Of a stretch of 7,138 nt of DNA, positions 1 to 5,952 are shown piece by piece. The stretch lies in the NCBI GenBank assembly GCA_031283985.1, contig JAITAQ010000073.1:1-7138 (forward strand), read 5' to 3'. The notes beneath the pieces are model-generated. The model searched no databases, was not told where the DNA came from, and saw only the letters and a program-made list of their open reading frames with translations. The translations under genes were made by a program, and so were the position numbers. Positions within the stretch are counted from its first letter, which is position 1. Every line of letters begins with the position of its first letter. The DNA comes from Endomicrobium sp. (lineage in GTDB: Bacteria > Elusimicrobiota > Endomicrobiia > Endomicrobiales > Endomicrobiaceae).

Positions 1-1
1 A

Positions 2-241
2 AAAGCGTACAATAACGTTTTAAAGGCTTTAAAAACAAAAATAACGATTCAAACTCCGCTTTTAAAAATGAATAAATCTCAAATAATAAAACTTGGAACA
101 AAATTGAATGTTCCATATGCGCATACATGGACTTGCTACAATGGGTACAGTAAACCTTGCATGAAATGCGATTCCTGTAAGTTAAGATCAAAAGGTTTTA
201 AAGAAGCAAAATTGCTTGATCCTGCGTTAGGAAGGAAATGA
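2..241 (+). CDS. queC: 7-cyano-7-deazaguanine (preQ0) synthase QueC, C-terminal part
   Basis: QueC converts 7-carboxy-7-deazaguanine, with ammonia and ATP, to 7-cyano-7-deazaguanine (preQ0), the precursor of queuosine in tRNA. Only the last 79 codons are present; the 5' part lies outside the window, including the N-terminal ATP-binding loop. The visible part shows the family's C-terminal signature: HTWTCYNGYSKPC followed by MKCDSCKLR and GFKEAKLLDP. This gives a C-x7-C-x2-C-x2-C cluster with cysteine codons at 134, 158, 167 and 176, which is the structural zinc site in known QueC proteins. The frame ends at TGA (239-241), one base before the queE GTG, so the two genes are almost certainly one operon. 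The order queC-queE matches their consecutive-pathway relationship in many bacteria. The identification rests on the motif and the neighbour and is firm. Confidence 0.93.
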   Translation, partial: KAYNNVLKALKTKITIQTPLLKMNKSQIIKLGTKLNVPYAHTWTCYNGYSKPCMKCDSCKLRSKGFKEAKLLDPALGRK

Positions 242-242
242 A

Positions 243-965
243 GTGTCGCTTGTAAGAAAAGCCCCAGTATATGAAATATTTTTTTCCTTCCAAGGAGAAG
301 GACTATATACTGGATTTCCTCAAGTTTTTTTACGCTTTGCAGGCTGCAATCTAAAATGCAGGTATTGTGATACGTCATATTCAATTGAGATTTCTAAAAA
401 AGCAAAATATTTGAGCTCTGATGAAATATTAAAGGAGATTTACTCTGTTTATATTAAAAATAAAAGCGTTTTTAATCGGTTAGATATTGATAAACCGTCT
501 ATTTCAATTACAGGCGGCGAGCCGTTGATTTATGTGGATTTTTTAAAAGAATTGTTGCCAAAGATTTTGAGAAATGGGTTTAGCATTTATCTTGAGACAA
601 ACGGAACATTGCCTAAAAATTTAAAAAAAGTAATTGCCTTTTGCAATGTTGTTTCAATGGATTTTAAATTTACTTCGGAATGCTGTAAAGCTTTTTGGAC
701 AGAGCATAGAAAATTTTTGAAAATTGCAAAAAATAAAGTATTTGTTAAATGCATTATAACAGAAAATACTAAACTGCAAGAAATAAAGAAGTCAGCCAAA
801 CTTATAAAAAGCGTCTCAAAAAAAATATCTTTAATTCTTCAACCATCTATTGAGAAAAATATTCCAAACATACAAGATCTTTATAAATTTTGCAGTCAAG
901 CCAGAAAAATACATCCAAATACTTATCTTATGATACAAATGCACAAAGTTTACAAGATTAAATAA
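243..965 (+). CDS. queE: 7-carboxy-7-deazaguanine synthase QueE (radical SAM)
   Basis: QueE is a radical SAM enzyme that rearranges 6-carboxy-5,6,7,8-tetrahydropterin to 7-carboxy-7-deazaguanine, the substrate of QueC. The 240-residue protein has the family's N-terminal SFQGEG motif (residues 15-20). The [4Fe-4S]-binding cysteines are C35-x3-C39-x2-C42, in GCNLKCRYCDT; this CX3CX2C spacing is the standard radical SAM form. ITGGEPL (89-95) is the SAM-binding GGE motif. LETNGT (117-122) and MDFK (139-142) are further QueE signatures, and the C-terminal QMHK matches the typical QxHK tail. The start is GTG at 243, preceded by AGGAAGG (229-235) at 7 nt. An ATG at 238 is in another frame. It is translationally close-coupled to queC (1-nt gap). 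Length is typical of the family and no key motif is missing. Confidence 0.95.
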   Translation: MSLVRKAPVYEIFFSFQGEGLYTGFPQVFLRFAGCNLKCRYCDTSYSIEISKKAKYLSSDEILKEIYSVYIKNKSVFNRLDIDKPSISITGGEPLIYVDFLKELLPKILRNGFSIYLETNGTLPKNLKKVIAFCNVVSMDFKFTSECCKAFWTEHRKFLKIAKNKVFVKCIITENTKLQEIKKSAKLIKSVSKKISLILQPSIEKNIPNIQDLYKFCSQARKIHPNTYLMIQMHKVYKIK

Positions 966-984
966 CTAACTTTCTGTTTGCTAA

Positions 985-1377
985 TTGTTCATAATTAAAA
1001 ATCTAAATAAAATATACAAATTTTTAACACTTATATTATTTGTACAATTCACATTAGCATTACACTCCTCTGACACTTTTATAAATTGTTTGGCAAAAGA
1101 AAGCGTTACATTAAACAGTGCTTACTTTGATGGATATCATCACGCAAATAAACATCTTGCTAACTTTAATATGGATTATTTGAGAGCTTTTCAAATAGAG
1201 CATTTAGAGTGCTTAGAGAAGCAAGAGTGTTTTAGCATGCTGAATTTATTTCAAAAGTGGGTTGGGAGATGTGTCGCCTTTTTGGTTTTTTTGTTTTTTA
1301 ACTTATATTGGACCTATTATAGTCTGTTTCAATATCTTTTGGATGTAATTGAGTACTTGTTGATAGGAATAGGTTAG
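985..1377 (+). CDS. Hypothetical secreted or membrane protein with TTG start
   Basis: I do not recognise this reading frame. It would encode 130 residues: a basic start (KNLNKIYK), a hydrophobic stretch at about residues 11-26 ending in a signal-peptide-like ALHSS, a polar middle (27-90) with several His and Cys (C35, C76, C82), and a hydrophobic, aromatic-rich C-terminus (about 95-130). This suggests an exported protein or one held in the membrane at both ends. Codon choice looks similar to the neighbours. Against it, the only available start for the full frame is TTG at 985, which directly follows an in-frame TAA (982-984), and no Shine-Dalgarno is visible; the first in-frame ATG is at residue 63. 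It begins 19 nt after queE stops and could be read from the same transcript. It may be real, 5'-damaged, or a chance frame. Confidence 0.4.
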   Translation: MFIIKNLNKIYKFLTLILFVQFTLALHSSDTFINCLAKESVTLNSAYFDGYHHANKHLANFNMDYLRAFQIEHLECLEKQECFSMLNLFQKWVGRCVAFLVFLFFNLYWTYYSLFQYLLDVIEYLLIGIG

Positions 1378-1385
1378 GTATCTTC

Positions 1386-1411
1386 TTGAGCTTTGGGAGA
1401 GCTTAGTTTTC
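1386..1411 (+). terminator. Possible weak intrinsic terminator
   Basis: Seven-base arms TTGAGCT (1386-1392) and AGCTTAG (1400-1406) can pair, with two G-U pairs, around a 7-nt loop, followed by TTTTC. It sits 8 nt after the last plus-strand reading frame and faces convergent minus-strand sequence, where a terminator is expected. The stem is short and the T-tract brief, so the call is tentative. Confidence 0.35.
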
Positions 1412-1522
1412 TATTAAAAGTTTTTTGTTTGTTTTCTTTTGCATCTGCAGCTTTGTCGTGCAATTATTTTGGTTATCAGACTTTTTCTAAATCCAGCATA
1501 ACGCATCCTTGTCAAGATAATA
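1412..1522. other. Convergent intergenic stretch with broken minus-strand frames
   Basis: This lies between the convergent gene sets. On the minus strand a 30-codon frame begins at ATG 1506 (MRYAGFRKSLITKI...) and ends at 1414. A different frame, 1463-1374, reads HDKAADAKENKQKTF and on to a TAA that overlaps the plus-strand TAG. Joining them needs a one-base shift near 1463-1468. Both parts have purine-rich first codon positions, as expected of coding DNA, so this may be a decayed small gene; it may also be chance. No RNA gene or strong promoter is seen. Confidence 0.25.
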
Positions 1523-1742
1523 TTATTTTTTCTTTTTCTTTCTAGTTCCAACTATCAATCCTAGAAACATTCCTATTTGCATAGTAAAAATAGCATTAAA
1601 AGAAATTAATATTCCTACGGCAAAACCTATTGCTCCACCTATAACAAGTTCCTCTATATCGTATGTTTTTTCTATGTTTGCCGATATTTTCTTTTTCAAT
1701 TTCGGCTCCGGCTTCTTCTTTTTTAATTTGAGGATCGTCCAT
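1523..1742 (-). pseudogene. Small glycine-zipper membrane protein gene, frame broken at a poly-A run
   Basis: No family is recognised. From ATG at 1742 the first 25 codons read MDDPQIKKEEAGAEIEKENI followed by GKHRK, a charged N-terminus. That frame then degenerates and stops at 1596. In the +1 frame the continuation is clearly protein-like: TYDIEELVIGGAIGFAVGIL, a second hydrophobic stretch rich in Gly and Met, then TRKKKKK and TAA at 1523-1525. The switch falls at a six-base A run on the coding strand (plus-strand T run 1666-1671). Removing one A gives a single 72-residue protein with an acidic/basic N-terminus, two close membrane segments with a GGAIGFAVG glycine zipper, and a lysine tail. 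Alternatively TTG at 1699, with GGAG 6 nt upstream, could start an intact 58-residue version. It follows cca by 39 nt on the same strand. It is either a real frameshift, a slippage-rescued gene, or a sequence error. Confidence 0.5.
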
Positions 1743-1781
1743 ATGTTGTTTTTTCCCCGACCTTTGCTCTCCGCAGATGTA

Positions 1782-3167
1782 TTAAAGAATATTCAAATCT
1801 TTGATAGCCTTAATAGCTCTGTCTTTTGTAATCTTCGGATTTTCTATTTGCAATTCTTCTATTTTATTTTTTGCAATTTTTATCCATTTGCCTTCGGGCT
1901 TATCAAATATTTCTATTAACTCTTTACCTGAAAACATCTCGCTTTTAGGATACAACATATTTTTTAGTTTTAAATCTTCTATTCTCGCATTCAACTCTAC
2001 AAGTTTGTTTTCATCGTTTATTTTGCCATAATCAGCTTTTGAGATTTCCATTATTAAATCAAACTCATTTTCGCATTTTTTTAAAAATTTTCTTATCGCG
2101 CTATCTGACCAGTTGTTAGTATACATTTTGGGGTACATATGGTTTTTTATGATAGATGATACTCTTACTATAAAATCTTTTGGGTATTTGAGTCTTTTTA
2201 AAATACTTTCAGATTCTTTAGCGCTTTCAGATTCATGTCCTAAAAACGATATTTTATTGCCCGTTTTTTTATATGTTTTGAATTTTCCTATATCATGAAG
2301 CAACACCGATATTCTTAAAGTAACATCATTTCTTGTTCTGTCCAATACTTTTAAAGTGTGTGTAAAAACATCATCAAAGTGATACTTTGCCGGTTGCTTC
2401 AAATTTTTTAGTCTTGCAACTTCTGGAAGAATTTCTTGCAATAAATTTATATCGTCCATCATTGAAAAAGCTTTTGAAGGAGTATATTCAATAATTATTT
2501 TATTTAACTCATCTCTTATGCGTTCAGGTGAAACTATATCTATGCATTTTGTCGAAGTTTTCATGGCGTCATGAGTTATAGTTTCTATACTAAAGCCCAA
2601 TTGCAAACTTTGCCGTACTGCCCGTAAAATCCTTAAAGGATCTTGTCTAAAAATTATCTCTGCATTTTTGGGATCTGTCACTCTTATCGTTTTTGTTTTT
2701 ATGTCTTTGATGCCTTTAGAAGTGAAATCAAGAATTGTCATATCGCTAAGTCTTAAAAACAAAGCATTAATTGTAAAATCCCGTCTTAGAGCATCTTCCT
2801 CCAAACTGCCAAGAGTAGTATCTGGGTTTCTGGAATCAAATTCATAATACTCTTTTCTTGGCATTACAAATTCTACTTCTTCGCTGTCTATAAATAACTT
2901 TGAAGTTCCAAACCTTTCAAAAATAACAGGGTTAGGCAGATTATATTTTTTTGCAAGAATTTTTGAAAAATTTATCCCTGAAAACTGTTTGTCGGCAATC
3001 TTGTTTTTAGAGCAGACCATAATATCTAAATCTTTAGGTTCTCTATCTAAAAACAAATCTCTTACAAATCCACCTACAATGTAAGCTTCAAAATTATTTT
3101 CTTTTGCGGAAAGAACAATCTTACTTATTATTGATATGTATCTTTCCGGCAAAACTATACTTTTCAT
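1782..3167 (-). CDS. cca: tRNA nucleotidyltransferase (CCA-adding enzyme / poly(A) polymerase family) with HD domain
   Basis: This enzyme family adds or repairs the 3' CCA end of tRNAs using CTP and ATP; some relatives add only A, or make poly(A). The 461-residue protein has the class II nucleotidyltransferase core. VGGFVRDLF (31-39) is the GG-x-VRD nucleotide-binding turn, and DLDIMV carries the metal-binding D46-x-D48. RRDFTINALF (128-137), DPLRILRAVR (176-185) and SPERIRDEL (213-221) belong to the catalytic head and neck. A C-terminal HD domain follows: H270 in FTHTL, H291-D292 in LLHDIGK, H311 in GHE and D378 in KADYGK. This gives it possible phosphohydrolase activity, as in E. coli-type Cca. 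It lies 11 nt after the FeoB-associated peptide gene. No Shine-Dalgarno is visible before ATG 3167, but a TGTTATAAT extended -10 is. Exact nucleotide specificity cannot be decided from the motifs alone. Confidence 0.93.
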   Translation of the reverse strand: MKSIVLPERYISIISKIVLSAKENNFEAYIVGGFVRDLFLDREPKDLDIMVCSKNKIADKQFSGINFSKILAKKYNLPNPVIFERFGTSKLFIDSEEVEFVMPRKEYYEFDSRNPDTTLGSLEEDALRRDFTINALFLRLSDMTILDFTSKGIKDIKTKTIRVTDPKNAEIIFRQDPLRILRAVRQSLQLGFSIETITHDAMKTSTKCIDIVSPERIRDELNKIIIEYTPSKAFSMMDDINLLQEILPEVARLKNLKQPAKYHFDDVFTHTLKVLDRTRNDVTLRISVLLHDIGKFKTYKKTGNKISFLGHESESAKESESILKRLKYPKDFIVRVSSIIKNHMYPKMYTNNWSDSAIRKFLKKCENEFDLIMEISKADYGKINDENKLVELNARIEDLKLKNMLYPKSEMFSGKELIEIFDKPEGKWIKIAKNKIEELQIENPKITKDRAIKAIKDLNIL

Positions 3168-3177
3168 ATACGTAGGT

Positions 3178-3186
3178 ATTATAACA
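3178..3186 (-). promoter_or_regulatory. Extended -10 (TGTTATAAT) immediately before cca
   Basis: Read on the minus strand, TGT-TATAAT is a perfect extended -10. Its last base lies 10 nt before the cca ATG at 3167, so a transcript from it would begin within a few bases of the start codon. No good -35 is seen 17 nt upstream (TCTGAT), which is acceptable for an extended -10 promoter. It overlaps the stop codon of the preceding gene. Because the region is A+T-rich, a chance match is possible. Confidence 0.4.
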
Positions 3187-3331
3187 TATTTAAACTATTT
3201 ATCAGATCTTTTTTATCTTTACAGTAAGAATTTTTACAACAGCTACAAGTACATTTGCTTTTTAATAGATGTTTTATTAAAAAGATAAAAGCAATTGCTA
3301 CAATAATTGCTATTGCCGCAGTTTGTAACAT
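3179..3331 (-). CDS. FeoB-associated Cys-rich membrane protein
   Basis: A 50-residue protein in the position and style of the FeoB-associated Cys-rich membrane protein family: very short proteins encoded just after feoB, with one N-terminal membrane helix and a C-terminal cysteine cluster. Here residues 3-20 are hydrophobic (AAIAIIVAIAFIFLI), followed by basic HLLKSK and the cluster C27-T-C29-S-C31-C32, then C37. The cluster resembles a metal-binding site; in the family it is presumed to support Fe(II) handling by FeoB, though its exact role is unsettled. The start is ATG at 3331 with an AAGGAG Shine-Dalgarno (3343-3338) 6 nt upstream. It begins 18 nt after the feoB stop, so it is in the same transcript. 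The C-terminal tail after C37 is polar and unremarkable. The call depends on topology, the cysteine cluster and gene neighbourhood. Confidence 0.85.
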   Translation of the reverse strand: MLQTAAIAIIVAIAFIFLIKHLLKSKCTCSCCKNSYCKDKKDLINSLNML

Positions 3332-3349
3332 ATCAATCTCCTTTTGTTT

Positions 3350-5434
3350 CTATACGCCAAGATTTAAAAATGTCCCTAATTGAAATACAATGAAAGCCGC
3401 TATCCAAGCGAAAATAGTGTTGCCTATAACAAGTAACGTAAGCCACTTAAAACTTGAACCCGTTTCTTTAAAGAATACAGAAACCGAAACAATGCAAGGC
3501 GGGTATATTAAACAAAAAATAAGGAAAACTATACATTTAAGAGGAGACCAGTCTTTGTCAGAGGCTATTTTTTCTTTTAGAGTTTGATGGTTGTCATTGT
3601 TTTCTATAGCGTAAATTGTCCCCAGCGTACTTACTATAACTTCTTTTGCAGTCAAGCCTGCTAATAAAGCCATTGCTCTGTTTCCATCCATACCTATTGG
3701 TTTGAATACAGGTTCAAGGTATTTTCCAGCTCTTCCTGCAAAGCTATGTTTAAGCTGTATTGCAGCTTGTTCGCTTTGAGATAGGTTTTCATTTATTGTA
3801 GCTTTAGGATATTCAAATACAAACCATACAACTATAGATGTGAGGAGTATTACGGTTCCTGCGTTACGGATATACAACCATCCTCTTTCCCACATTTTTA
3901 GGAACGCTCCTTTCAAAGTTGGAAGATGATACGGAGGAAGTTCCATAACAAAGCGAGATGCTTCTCCGTTTAGAATAGTTTTACTTAAAAGTTTAGCTAT
4001 GCTAAGTGCAATAGCTATGCTTAATAGGTACATTATAAACATTATTCCCGTTTGATATTTTACAGAAAAGAATGCTCCGATAATTAAAGCAAATACGGGG
4101 AGCTTCGCACCGCATACCATAAAAGGAACTACAAACATTGTTATAAGCCTGTCTCTTTTTGAGCTCAGCATTCTTGTAGCTAGTATACCAGGAACAGCGC
4201 AACCATTCGTGGAAAGCATTAAAGGTAAGAAAGACTTCCCATGAAGTCCAAACTTTCCCATAATTTTATCCATTATAAAAGCTGCTCTTGCCATATAACC
4301 TGAATCTTCAAAAAAAGCAATAGCAAGAAACATAAATAATACAAGAGGAAAAAATCCGAACACTTCACTGCCACCGCCAATAATTCCGTCAACAATTAAA
4401 GATTTTATATGCCCTTGAGGAATTATCGCTGTTGCGAGTTGCTCAAATTTGTTGAAAAATAACCCAAAGATTTTTATAAACAGTATTGAAAAAGAAAACA
4501 TAAATTTAAAAATTATATACATAACCAAAGCAAAAATAGGGATCCCTAAATATTTATTTAAAGCAAACGTATCTATAATCTCGCTTATATCTACTTTTTG
4601 AGTATATACTTTTTTAATGACTGTTTTTACTACAGAATTTGCAAACCCGTAGCGTCTGTTTGTAAGCTCTGTTTCTAGTGTTTTTCCAAAATGCTCTTTT
4701 AGATGCGCTTGGCTTTGTTTCAATTGTTTTAAAATGTCAGTTCTGTTGTCTGTTTTGAAAACAATCTGCAAAGCTAATGGGTCATTATCCAGAAGTTTTA
4801 TGGAAAGCCATCCTGAAGGAAATTTTGATAAGTCTTTACTTTTTAAAACAAGATCGTCAAGTTTGTCTATTTCTGCTTTAATATCTTCACCATAATCAAC
4901 CTTAGCTCTTGTCTGATTTTTAAGTTTGCCATTTTTATAATAGCTAACTAGACAATCTAAAATTTTGTCTATTCCTATTGATTTGTTTGCGACAGTATTA
5001 AATACGGGAACGCCTAGCAGAGCTTCCATCTCTTTTGTATCTGCAATTTTTCCTTGAGATTTTAAAATGTCAGATCTGTTCAAAACGACAATTATAGGAA
5101 TATTTAATTCCGTTATTTGAGTAAACAAATACAGGTTGCGTTCCATATTTGATGAATCTACAACGTTTATTATAACATCTGGTTTATTTTCAATCAGAAA
5201 GTTCCTTGCAACAACTTCATCTTCAGAAAATGCTGAAAGGCTGTAAACGCCTGGCAAATCAATAAAATTTATTTCAATATCTTTGTATTTTCTCAAGCCT
5301 TCTTTTTTTTCAACAGTTACGCATGGATAATTCCCAATATCTTGGCTAGATCCTGTTAAATTGTTAAAAATTGTGGACTTTCCTACATTTGGATTACCGG
5401 CTATAGCAACTTGGATAAGCTTTGTGATTGCCAT
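3350..5434 (-). CDS. feoB: Ferrous iron transport protein FeoB (GTPase-coupled Fe(II) permease)
   Basis: FeoB is an inner-membrane Fe(II) importer with a cytosolic N-terminal G domain. The 694-residue protein shows G1 GNPNVGKST (13-21), the G2 threonine T40 in YPCVTVE, G3 DLPG (59-62), and G4 NRSD (119-122; the family often deviates from NKxD here). A helical spacer domain (about 180-280) follows, then the membrane part from about 297. That part has two Gate-type halves and the conserved cysteines C412 (NGCAVPG), C441 (VCGAKLPV) and C647 (YPPCIVS), the positions thought to line the iron path. Hydrophobic segments lie near 297-324, 356-376, 432-457, 462-482, 525-541, 632-655 and 665-690. The start ATG 5434 has AAAAGGA (5447-5441) 6 nt upstream and overlaps the feoA 3' end by 41 nt, indicating translational coupling. 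It is somewhat shorter than E. coli FeoB, but no motif is missing. Confidence 0.97.
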   Translation of the reverse strand: MAITKLIQVAIAGNPNVGKSTIFNNLTGSSQDIGNYPCVTVEKKEGLRKYKDIEINFIDLPGVYSLSAFSEDEVVARNFLIENKPDVIINVVDSSNMERNLYLFTQITELNIPIIVVLNRSDILKSQGKIADTKEMEALLGVPVFNTVANKSIGIDKILDCLVSYYKNGKLKNQTRAKVDYGEDIKAEIDKLDDLVLKSKDLSKFPSGWLSIKLLDNDPLALQIVFKTDNRTDILKQLKQSQAHLKEHFGKTLETELTNRRYGFANSVVKTVIKKVYTQKVDISEIIDTFALNKYLGIPIFALVMYIIFKFMFSFSILFIKIFGLFFNKFEQLATAIIPQGHIKSLIVDGIIGGGSEVFGFFPLVLFMFLAIAFFEDSGYMARAAFIMDKIMGKFGLHGKSFLPLMLSTNGCAVPGILATRMLSSKRDRLITMFVVPFMVCGAKLPVFALIIGAFFSVKYQTGIMFIMYLLSIAIALSIAKLLSKTILNGEASRFVMELPPYHLPTLKGAFLKMWERGWLYIRNAGTVILLTSIVVWFVFEYPKATINENLSQSEQAAIQLKHSFAGRAGKYLEPVFKPIGMDGNRAMALLAGLTAKEVIVSTLGTIYAIENNDNHQTLKEKIASDKDWSPLKCIVFLIFCLIYPPCIVSVSVFFKETGSSFKWLTLLVIGNTIFAWIAAFIVFQLGTFLNLGV

Positions 5435-5870
5435 AATATTTCCTTTTCAAGAGTATTTTGTCAGCAACTCTGTGATTTAAAGCTATTTTTGAACCTTTAA
5501 CCTTTACCACTACACTACCTTTTTTATCACTCTTGCTTATTACAATTACTTCTTCATTTGGCACAAACCCCATTTCAAGCAATCTGCGAAAAAGCTTATC
5601 ATCACAATAAGTAGCAAAAAATTTATAAGCTCCAGGGACAACAGCGCTCAGTTTGACCACGTCATTATAAGATAGATGCTTATTAAAAGATTTGAACTTT
5701 TGGAAATGAGCTTTAACCCAATGTTTATGTAAGTACCCGTAAGGATGTTTATGTGAGTGATCACAAAATGGATGCTTATTAAAAGGTTTAAATTTTTGGA
5801 AGTGAGCTTTAATCCAATGTTTATGTAAGTACCAGTAAATTTGTTTTGTTATTGATTTAATAAAATTCAT
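5394..5870 (-). CDS. feoA: FeoA domain protein with His-rich duplicated N-terminal extension
   Basis: FeoA is a small cytosolic SH3-like protein needed for FeoB activity, and most are about 75-90 residues. Here the FeoA domain occupies about residues 70-141: DVVKLSAVVPGAY, then LFRRLLEMGFVPNEEVIVIS and KGSKIALNHRVADKILL, matching the family pattern of PG, RRLLxMG and G-x-x-IAL. The protein is 158 residues because of a 66-residue N-terminal extension with 11 histidines. This contains two copies of a 20-residue unit (residues 14-33, YLHKHWIKAHFQKFKPFNKH, and 46-65, with I to V and P to S changes), separated by CDHSHKHPYG. The start at ATG 5870 is supported by AAAGGA (5882-5877) and by the promoter/operator directly upstream; there is no in-frame ATG between it and the FeoA domain. 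The C-terminal tail (143-158) overlaps feoB. The extension may bind or buffer Fe(II); that is inference. Confidence 0.93.
   Translation of the reverse strand: MNFIKSITKQIYWYLHKHWIKAHFQKFKPFNKHPFCDHSHKHPYGYLHKHWVKAHFQKFKSFNKHLSYNDVVKLSAVVPGAYKFFATYCDDKLFRRLLEMGFVPNEEVIVISKSDKKGSVVVKVKGSKIALNHRVADKILLKRKYYGNHKAYPSCYSR
5675..5742. repeat. Tandem-type direct repeat within feoA, copy 1
   Basis: This 68-bp segment recurs 96 bp away at 5771-5838 with 6 mismatches (about 91% identical, counted by eye). The 96-bp offset is exactly 32 codons, so the duplication stays in frame and encodes the two YLHKHW...FNKH units of the FeoA N-terminal extension. Of the six differences, three look silent and three change an amino acid. 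A third partial match (ATGTTTATGTGAGT, about 5745-5758) lies between them and encodes SHKHP, similar to LHKHW. Confidence 0.9.
5771..5838. repeat. Tandem-type direct repeat within feoA, copy 2
   Basis: Partner of the copy at 5675-5742; on the coding strand this is the N-terminal unit (FeoA residues 14-33, with Ile20 and Pro29 where the other unit has Val and Ser). The silent changes between the copies (for example AAA/AAG for Lys, TTT/TTC for Phe) suggest the duplication is old enough to have diverged while the protein unit was kept. Confidence 0.9.
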
Positions 5871-5879
5871 ATAGAGTCC

Positions 5880-5926
5880 TTTAGTTTTATATAAAAATTT
5901 TAGTTTAAACTAAAGTAAGATTGCAA
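5880..5926 (-). promoter_or_regulatory. feo promoter with DtxR-type palindromic operator
   Basis: On the minus strand a candidate promoter reads TTGCAA (5926-5921), an 18-nt spacer and TAAAAT (5902-5897). This predicts a transcript start near 5890 and a leader of about 20 nt that contains the feoA Shine-Dalgarno. The perfect 16-bp palindrome TTTAGTTTAAACTAAA (5899-5914) covers the spacer and -10, a classic repressor position. An extra half-site TTTAGTTT lies at 5880-5887. The palindrome resembles DtxR/MntR-family boxes in length and in its TTTAG...CTAAA ends, and the gene just upstream encodes a DtxR-family regulator. The operator is seen directly; the regulator-operator pairing is inferred. 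Confidence 0.7.
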
Positions 5927-5952
5927 CACAACCACCCTCCCTATATTTAGCC

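Noticed and set aside
587..799. Minus-strand open frame inside queE
   Set aside because: It lies opposite a gene with full radical SAM motifs and shows no domain or ribosome site; it is an antisense shadow.
1518..1531. ATAATATTAT palindrome followed by a T run, terminator-like
   Set aside because: The arms are only A-T pairs and too short for a stable hairpin; the T run is the Lys codon tail of the minus-strand frame.
4002..4202. Minus-strand open frame in another frame of feoB, and plus-strand open frames across cca and feoB
   Set aside because: All overlap well-supported genes and their proteins are low-complexity or unrecognisable; they are shadows.
5886..5891. TATAAA as the feo -10 box
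   Set aside because: It would put the transcript start inside the feoA Shine-Dalgarno; the TAAAAT 11 bp further upstream with TTGCAA gives a workable leader.
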